Source of the DNA: an uncultured Veillonella sp.
GTDB taxonomy: Bacteria > Bacillota > Negativicutes > Veillonellales > Veillonellaceae
Length of the DNA stretch: 64,000 nt
Direction of reading: 5' to 3'
Assembly: GCA_900538355.1 (NCBI GenBank)
Contig: UPXS01000003.1
Location: 1-64,000, forward strand
This document shows, one piece after another, positions 59,439 through 64,000 of this stretch. The translations under genes and the position numbers were made by a program. The notes beneath the pieces were generated by a model, which had not been told where the DNA came from, ran no database searches, and saw only the letters and a list, made by a program, of their open reading frames with translations. Each line of letters starts with the position of its first letter. Within the stretch, counting starts at the first letter, position 1.

Positions 59439-60839
59439 ATGAAAAAACTGTTAAATTGGATTATTCCAGCGGTCTTTGGTATAGGCTTATGGTTTATTCC
59501 AACGCCAGAGGGTTTAACACCTCAATCTTGGCATTTGTTTGCTATTTTTGTTGCTACTATCGTAGGCTTTATTACTCAGCCATTACCAATTGGTGGCGTA
59601 TCTATCGTTGTAATTACTGTGGCGGCTTTGACTGGTACTTTGAAAATCGGTGAGGCTATCTCTGGTTTTGCTAACTCTGCTATTTGGTTAATCGTAGGTG
59701 CGTTCTTATTCTCTCGTGGCTTTATTAAAACTGGTTTGGGGAAACGTATTGCTTATAATTTGATTGCTGCTTTTGGTAGTAGCTCCTTACGTTTGGCTTA
59801 TGCATTAGCATTATCTGATTTAATTTTGGCTCCAGCAACTCCATCTAATACAGCTCGTGTAGGTGGTGTTATCATGCCGATTACTACAAGCTTGGCAAAA
59901 GCGTTCGGTTCTGAACCTCAAGATGGTCCTCGTAAAATTGGTTCCTTCTTGATGCAATCTATTTATCAAGTTAATACAATTACATCTGCTATGTTCCAAA
60001 CATCCATGGCTGGTAACACATTGGTTGCAGCATTAGCTCTTCAATCTTTTGGTATCGGTATCACATGGGGCGATTGGGCTATGGCTGCCATCGTGCCAGG
60101 TATTATAGCATTGATCATTATGCCGTACTTTATTTACAAAGTATATCCACCTGAAATTACAGATGCTCGCGAAGCACAACAAATGATTAAAGAAGAGTTA
60201 AAAGGCCTTGGTAAAATGTCTTTCCAAGAATGGGTTATGCTAGGCGTATTTGTTTTGGCTTTAGTTTTATGGGCTACTTCTCAATTTACTAAAATTGATG
60301 CCACAACTGTTGCATTCTTAGGTATTTCTATTTTGCTTGCTACAAGTGTTCTTGTATGGGACGATGTTAAAAGTGAAAAAGGTGCTTGGGATACATTAGT
60401 TTGGATGGGTACATTAATGGGCTTTGCCGGTTTCTTGTCCAAATTGGGCTTCATCAAATGGGCAACAGTACTTGTAGGCGGTTATATTCCAGAAGGATCT
60501 TGGATTATTGCCTTCGTTATAGCTGTACTTATTAATACATATTCCCACTATGTATTCGCATCTTTAACTGCACATATTTCTGCAATGTTTGTAGCATTCT
60601 CTGCAATTGCTATCTCTGCAGGTGCACCACCAATGTTGACATTGTTGATGATTGCATTCACATCTAACTTGTGTATGTCTTTGACTCACTATGCAGCAGG
60701 TCCATCTCCTGTAATCTTCAATACTGGTTATGTTCCTCAAAATACATGGTGGAAACTAGGTTTCTTCGCATCCGTAATCAACTTAATTATCTTTATGGGC
60801 CTTGGTTCCGTATGGATGAAAGCAATCGGTATGTGGTAA
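59439..60839 (+). CDS. DASS-family anion:sodium symporter (SLC13-like)
   Basis: Inner-membrane carrier of 466 residues with about twelve hydrophobic segments, of the divalent-anion:Na+ symporter family (di- and tricarboxylates). Family signatures are 'ITQPLPIGGVSIVVITVAALTGTL', 'FLFSRGFIKTGLGKRIAY' and 'APATPSNTARVGGVIMPI' (the SNT substrate/sodium loop). The second-half match is 'SLTHYAAGPSPVIFNTGYV'. AGGAGGT is seven bases before ATG 59439; the open frame from 59385 is not supported. Lactate- and dicarboxylate-based metabolism of this group would suit malate or succinate transport, an inference. Confidence 0.9.
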   Translation: MKKLLNWIIPAVFGIGLWFIPTPEGLTPQSWHLFAIFVATIVGFITQPLPIGGVSIVVITVAALTGTLKIGEAISGFANSAIWLIVGAFLFSRGFIKTGLGKRIAYNLIAAFGSSSLRLAYALALSDLILAPATPSNTARVGGVIMPITTSLAKAFGSEPQDGPRKIGSFLMQSIYQVNTITSAMFQTSMAGNTLVAALALQSFGIGITWGDWAMAAIVPGIIALIIMPYFIYKVYPPEITDAREAQQMIKEELKGLGKMSFQEWVMLGVFVLALVLWATSQFTKIDATTVAFLGISILLATSVLVWDDVKSEKGAWDTLVWMGTLMGFAGFLSKLGFIKWATVLVGGYIPEGSWIIAFVIAVLINTYSHYVFASLTAHISAMFVAFSAIAISAGAPPMLTLLMIAFTSNLCMSLTHYAAGPSPVIFNTGYVPQNTWWKLGFFASVINLIIFMGLGSVWMKAIGMW

Positions 60840-60927
60840 GACCAGATATCCAGAATTTTATATACTTGTAATACATTAAAAACTATATATGTCATAGTTT
60901 GATTATAGTGTAGTTACAAAATATACA

Positions 60928-60957
60928 AAAAGCCGTCCCACTCGGGGCGGTTTTTTT
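60928..60957 (+). terminator. Terminator after the DASS transporter
   Basis: AAAAGCCGTCCC-ACTC-GGGGCGGTTTTTTT. Confidence 0.92.
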
Positions 60958-61073
60958 GTGATAAAATAAGAGCAGTTAATATATTATTAATGTATATGTT
61001 GTAATATTATACGTGAATGAACTATTCATTGTGAATATACGAATAGCATCATTATTTTACATAGGAGGAATCT

Positions 61074-62420
61074 ATGAAATTTGATAATGAACAGTTATTG
61101 AAATATATTGGTGCATGTACATCTCCGTATCATACAGTAGATACAAGTTTACAAATGTTATTGGACTCAGGTTTTACAGAACTTAATTTAGATGATGAGT
61201 GGCAATTAGACTCTGGTTCTTATGTAGTTAATGTGTTTGGTACTACTTTGTTTGCCTTTCATATAGGAAAGAAGCCAGAACACACATTACGTATTGCTTC
61301 AGCGCATACGGACTTTCCTGCAATTCGGGTAAAACCAAATCCTATTACATCAGTAAAAGGTTATACCAAGTTAAATGTGGAAATGTACGGTGGCCTCATT
61401 GAAAATACATGGCTTGATCGTCCTTTAGGGGCTGCGGGTACAGTTGTATTAAAAGGTGATAATGCTTTTGATGTAGACTCTGTATTGGTTGATACAAAAC
61501 GTCCTATCGCAATCGTTCCAAACTTAGCTATACATATGAATCGTTCCGTTAATGATGGTGTTAAATTAAATCGCCAAAAGGAAATGCTTCCTATCTTGAT
61601 GATGGATCGTAAGGAAAAGGATGACTCTAGTAAATCTTTAAATGATCTCAAAAATCCAAGCCTATTCCCAGAGTCTAATATTCAATACGATGAGTGGACT
61701 ACGTTCTTGGCTGATGAAGTAAACTGTGATCCATCTGAAATTTTGTCTTATGAAATGACATTATACCCAACAGAACAAGGCTGTGTATTAGGGACTGAAG
61801 GTGATTTTATAAGTGCGCCTCGTCTAGATAATTTAACATCTTGCTTTGGTGTACTATCAGGGATTATTCAGGCTCGTAAGTCTAATGCTGATGGTGTACG
61901 TTGTGCTATTCTCTTTGATAATGAAGAAGTAGGGAGTCGTACTAAACAGGGCGGAGCAGGTATGCTTTTACCAAACCTTATTAAACGAGTATATGATGCA
62001 TTAGGATATTCTAATCAAGAGATGGATAGTTTCATTTCAAAAGGATTTATGATTTCCTCTGATGTAGCACATGGTTTACATCCAAACTATCCTGAAAAAA
62101 ATGATATCACTAATATTCCTACACTTAATAAAGGGGTGGCTCTTAAAATAGCATGTAGTCAATCCTATGCTGGCGATGCACGGGCCATTGCAATCGTTAA
62201 AGGCTTGTGTGACGAATCTAAGGCGAATTACCAAATTTATGTAAATCGTTCTGATATACCTGGTGGATCTACAGTTGGGTCTATTTCATCTGCTATGTTA
62301 CCGATGAGAACAATGGACGTGGGCTTACCATTATTAGCGATGCATTCTGCACGGGAATTAATGGGTGCCAATGATCAAGAACAACTCAATCGATTAATGA
62401 ATCATTTCTTAGGTGATTAA
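61074..62420 (+). CDS. M18-family aminopeptidase
   Basis: Zinc aminopeptidase of family M18 (aspartyl aminopeptidase-like, ApeB), 448 residues. Metal-site motifs are 'IASAHTDFPAIRVKP', 'PRLDNLTSCFGVLSG', 'LFDNEEVGSRTKQGGAG' and 'SDVAHGLHPNYPEKND', with the last His near the C terminus in 'LLAMHSARELMG'. It acts in the cytoplasm as a large oligomer on peptides. AGGAGGA precedes ATG 61074. Single-gene unit. Confidence 0.94.
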   Translation: MKFDNEQLLKYIGACTSPYHTVDTSLQMLLDSGFTELNLDDEWQLDSGSYVVNVFGTTLFAFHIGKKPEHTLRIASAHTDFPAIRVKPNPITSVKGYTKLNVEMYGGLIENTWLDRPLGAAGTVVLKGDNAFDVDSVLVDTKRPIAIVPNLAIHMNRSVNDGVKLNRQKEMLPILMMDRKEKDDSSKSLNDLKNPSLFPESNIQYDEWTTFLADEVNCDPSEILSYEMTLYPTEQGCVLGTEGDFISAPRLDNLTSCFGVLSGIIQARKSNADGVRCAILFDNEEVGSRTKQGGAGMLLPNLIKRVYDALGYSNQEMDSFISKGFMISSDVAHGLHPNYPEKNDITNIPTLNKGVALKIACSQSYAGDARAIAIVKGLCDESKANYQIYVNRSDIPGGSTVGSISSAMLPMRTMDVGLPLLAMHSARELMGANDQEQLNRLMNHFLGD

Positions 62421-62705
62421 TAACGTAGGATATAGAATTAGTTCGATGTACATCGATAAAAGACATATGAGTTTTTGTCATGTACAGCAAATAATGTATT
62501 TTATGATTTCGTAATTAATATAATCCTTTAAATATGTGGAAAATATTGTATAATAGTTATATATAATTATGAATATAATACTCATCATAAAAAATGATGA
62601 GCTATCCAAATATATTATTTTGACTATAAGTATAGGAAATATTCATATATTAATAAAATTGAAAGCTGATAGTTCACATTAGTGGAAGCTAGTAGGAGGC
62701 AATAC
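62421..62705. promoter_or_regulatory. Promoter region of the carboxylase gene
   Basis: AT-rich spacer. TTTAAA (62527-62532), 16 bp, TATAAT (62549-62554) is a possible promoter. A hairpin CTCATCAT-AAAAA-ATGATGAG (62581-62601) lies in the leader. AGGAGG sits eight bases before ATG 62706. No known riboswitch recognised. Confidence 0.45.
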
Positions 62706-64000
62706 ATGAGAAAAATTAAATCCGTATTGGTTGCCAACCGTGGTGAGATCGCAATCCGCGTGTTCCGTGCATGTAATGAAATGGGTATTAAAACTGTAGC
62801 CATTTACTCCAAAGAGGATACATTATCCTTGCACCGTAACCAAGCTGACGAAGCCTATCTTGTAGGGGAAGGTAAAAAACCAGTTGAAGCATATCTTGAT
62901 ATTGAAGATATTATCCGTATTGCAAAAGAACATGATATTGATGCTATCCATCCAGGTTATGGTTTCTTGTCTGAAAACGAAGAGTTCGCTCGTCGTTGTG
63001 GTGAAGAAGGTATCATCTTTATCGGACCTCATGTAGAACATTTAAATATGTTCGGCGATAAGGTTAATGCTCGTGCACAAGCTAAATTGGCAGATATCCC
63101 AATGATTCCAGGTTCTGATGGGGCATTGCGTGATTTTGAACAATTAGAAGAATTTGCAAATACTCATGGTTTCCCATTGATGATTAAAGCCGTAAATGGC
63201 GGCGGCGGCCGTGGTATGCGTGAGGTTCATCGTAAAGAAGAACTTCGTGATGCATATGATCGCGCTAAATCTGAAGCGAAAGCTGCCTTTGGCGATGATG
63301 ATGTATATGTAGAAAAACTTATTGTTGAACCTAAACATATTGAAGTACAAATCTTAGGTGATGAACATGGTAATGTAGTTCATTTACATGAACGTGATTG
63401 CTCTGTACAACGTCGTCACCAAAAGGTTGTTGAAATGGCTCCAGCTTTTGCATTGCCATTGGGAACTCGTAAAGCCGTATGTGATGCAGCCGTAAAAATT
63501 ATGAAAAATGTTGGCTACGTTAATGCTGGTACTGTAGAATTCTTGGTAACTGCTGATGGCTCCTTCTATTTCATCGAAGTTAACCCTCGTATCCAAGTAG
63601 AACATACTGTAACAGAAATGATTACAGATATTGATATCGTTCATTCTCAAATCCGTATTGCTGAAGGTTATGACTTACATAGCCCAGAAGTAGGCATTCC
63701 AGCACAAGATGAAGTTCCTTGTAAAGGTACTGCAATCCAATGTCGTATCACTACAGAAAATCCTAAAAATAACTTCATGCCTGATACAGGTAAAATCTTG
63801 GCATATCGTAGCTCCGGTGGCTTTGGTATCCGCTTAGACTCTGGTAATGCTTTCACAGGTGCCGTAGTAACACCTTACTATGATTCCTTGCTTGTAAAAG
63901 CGACTGCATTCGGTCCTAACAACGAAGAAACTATTCGTAAAATGCTTCGTTGTTTAAAAGAATTCCGTATTCGTGGCGTTAAAACTAATATTCACTTCTT
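62706..64000 (+). CDS. pyc: Pyruvate carboxylase, N-terminal biotin-carboxylase part (runs off the window)
   Basis: 431 codons are visible and no stop is reached. The start is 'MRKIKSVLVANRGEIAIRVFRACNEMGI'. ATP-grasp motifs include 'HPGYGFLSEN', 'MIKAVNGGGGRGMR', 'KHIEVQILGDEHGNVVHLHERDCSVQRRHQKVVE' and 'FIEVNPRIQVEHTVTE'. Phrases such as 'ERDCSVQRRHQKVVE' and the last visible 'FRIRGVKTNIHF' are typical of pyruvate carboxylase rather than stand-alone AccC. It makes oxaloacetate from pyruvate. Whether the carboxyltransferase and biotin domains follow in the same frame cannot be seen. Clear AGGAGG before ATG 62706. Confidence 0.88.
   Translation, partial: MRKIKSVLVANRGEIAIRVFRACNEMGIKTVAIYSKEDTLSLHRNQADEAYLVGEGKKPVEAYLDIEDIIRIAKEHDIDAIHPGYGFLSENEEFARRCGEEGIIFIGPHVEHLNMFGDKVNARAQAKLADIPMIPGSDGALRDFEQLEEFANTHGFPLMIKAVNGGGGRGMREVHRKEELRDAYDRAKSEAKAAFGDDDVYVEKLIVEPKHIEVQILGDEHGNVVHLHERDCSVQRRHQKVVEMAPAFALPLGTRKAVCDAAVKIMKNVGYVNAGTVEFLVTADGSFYFIEVNPRIQVEHTVTEMITDIDIVHSQIRIAEGYDLHSPEVGIPAQDEVPCKGTAIQCRITTENPKNNFMPDTGKILAYRSSGGFGIRLDSGNAFTGAVVTPYYDSLLVKATAFGPNNEETIRKMLRCLKEFRIRGVKTNIHF

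Noticed and set aside
62706..64000. Stand-alone acetyl-CoA carboxylase AccC
   Set aside because: Motif wording (ERDCSVQRRHQKVVE, FRIRGVKTNIHF) fits pyruvate carboxylase better; the gene also remains open to the window end.

Overview
The window reads as chromosomal DNA from a low-GC diderm Firmicute of the class Negativicutes, most likely Veillonella. Three things point there. A YadA-type trimeric autotransporter with an extended signal peptide shows there is an outer membrane. The fatty-acid operon is of Firmicute type (FapR, PlsX, FabK). The SOS boxes are of Bacillus type. The genus is an inference from family knowledge, not from a search. The first 37 bases are Illumina adapter, so the window starts at a poorly trimmed contig end. 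At the other end it stops inside a biotin-carboxylase gene.

Layout. 1-4.9 kb: the end of a CpsB/YwqE-like PHP protein, then nrdD-nrdG (anaerobic ribonucleotide reductase) behind a promoter with two NrdR-like boxes, then a ClC-type channel or exchanger. 5.0-11.1 kb: a trimeric autotransporter adhesin locus, more GC-rich to the eye than its surroundings. It has one apparent frameshift, is followed by a small exported protein, and is bracketed by remnants of one IS200/IS605-like element. 11.1-14.1 kb: gamma-carbonic-anhydrase-like protein, FabK-like flavoprotein, rubredoxin, YceD and L32. 14.4-23.0 kb: fapR-plsX-fabH-fabK-fabD-fabG-acpP-(FabK-like)-fabF-rnc, almost certainly one lipid operon. 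23.1-36.1 kb: Elp3-like radical SAM protein, smc, ftsY, an unknown 127-residue protein, then uvrB, uvrA and uvrC. 36.1-40.7 kb: MATE transporter, two TerC-family membrane proteins, and an RlmCD-type rRNA methyltransferase.

40.7-54.3 kb is an accessory stretch of small, poorly known proteins. It holds ankyrin, SMI1/KNR4, TPR-like and DUF4375-like modules and several orphans. Three related hairpin intergenic segments are scattered through it. The mix resembles immunity or orphan-effector islands, though no toxin gene is visible. Within it a PD-(D/E)XK-like gene and lexA converge and are both cut off at the same point. This is either a deletion or an assembly join. Housekeeping-type genes are interspersed: ProXp-ala-like deacylase, zinc macrodomain protein, Ogt and FAH-family hydrolase.

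54.4-64.0 kb is ordinary metabolism: ilvE, FlK-like thioesterase, a DedA/TVP38-like membrane protein, a PLP aminotransferase, an Mrp-type ATPase with a cysteine-rich N terminus, a DASS anion transporter, an M18 aminopeptidase, and the start of pyruvate carboxylase.

Most starts were set by Shine-Dalgarno spacing. Several lie downstream of the longest open frame, notably nrdG, yceD, fabD, acpP, rlmCD, ilvE, the Mrp protein and the DASS transporter. Family assignments come from motif recognition without database searches.
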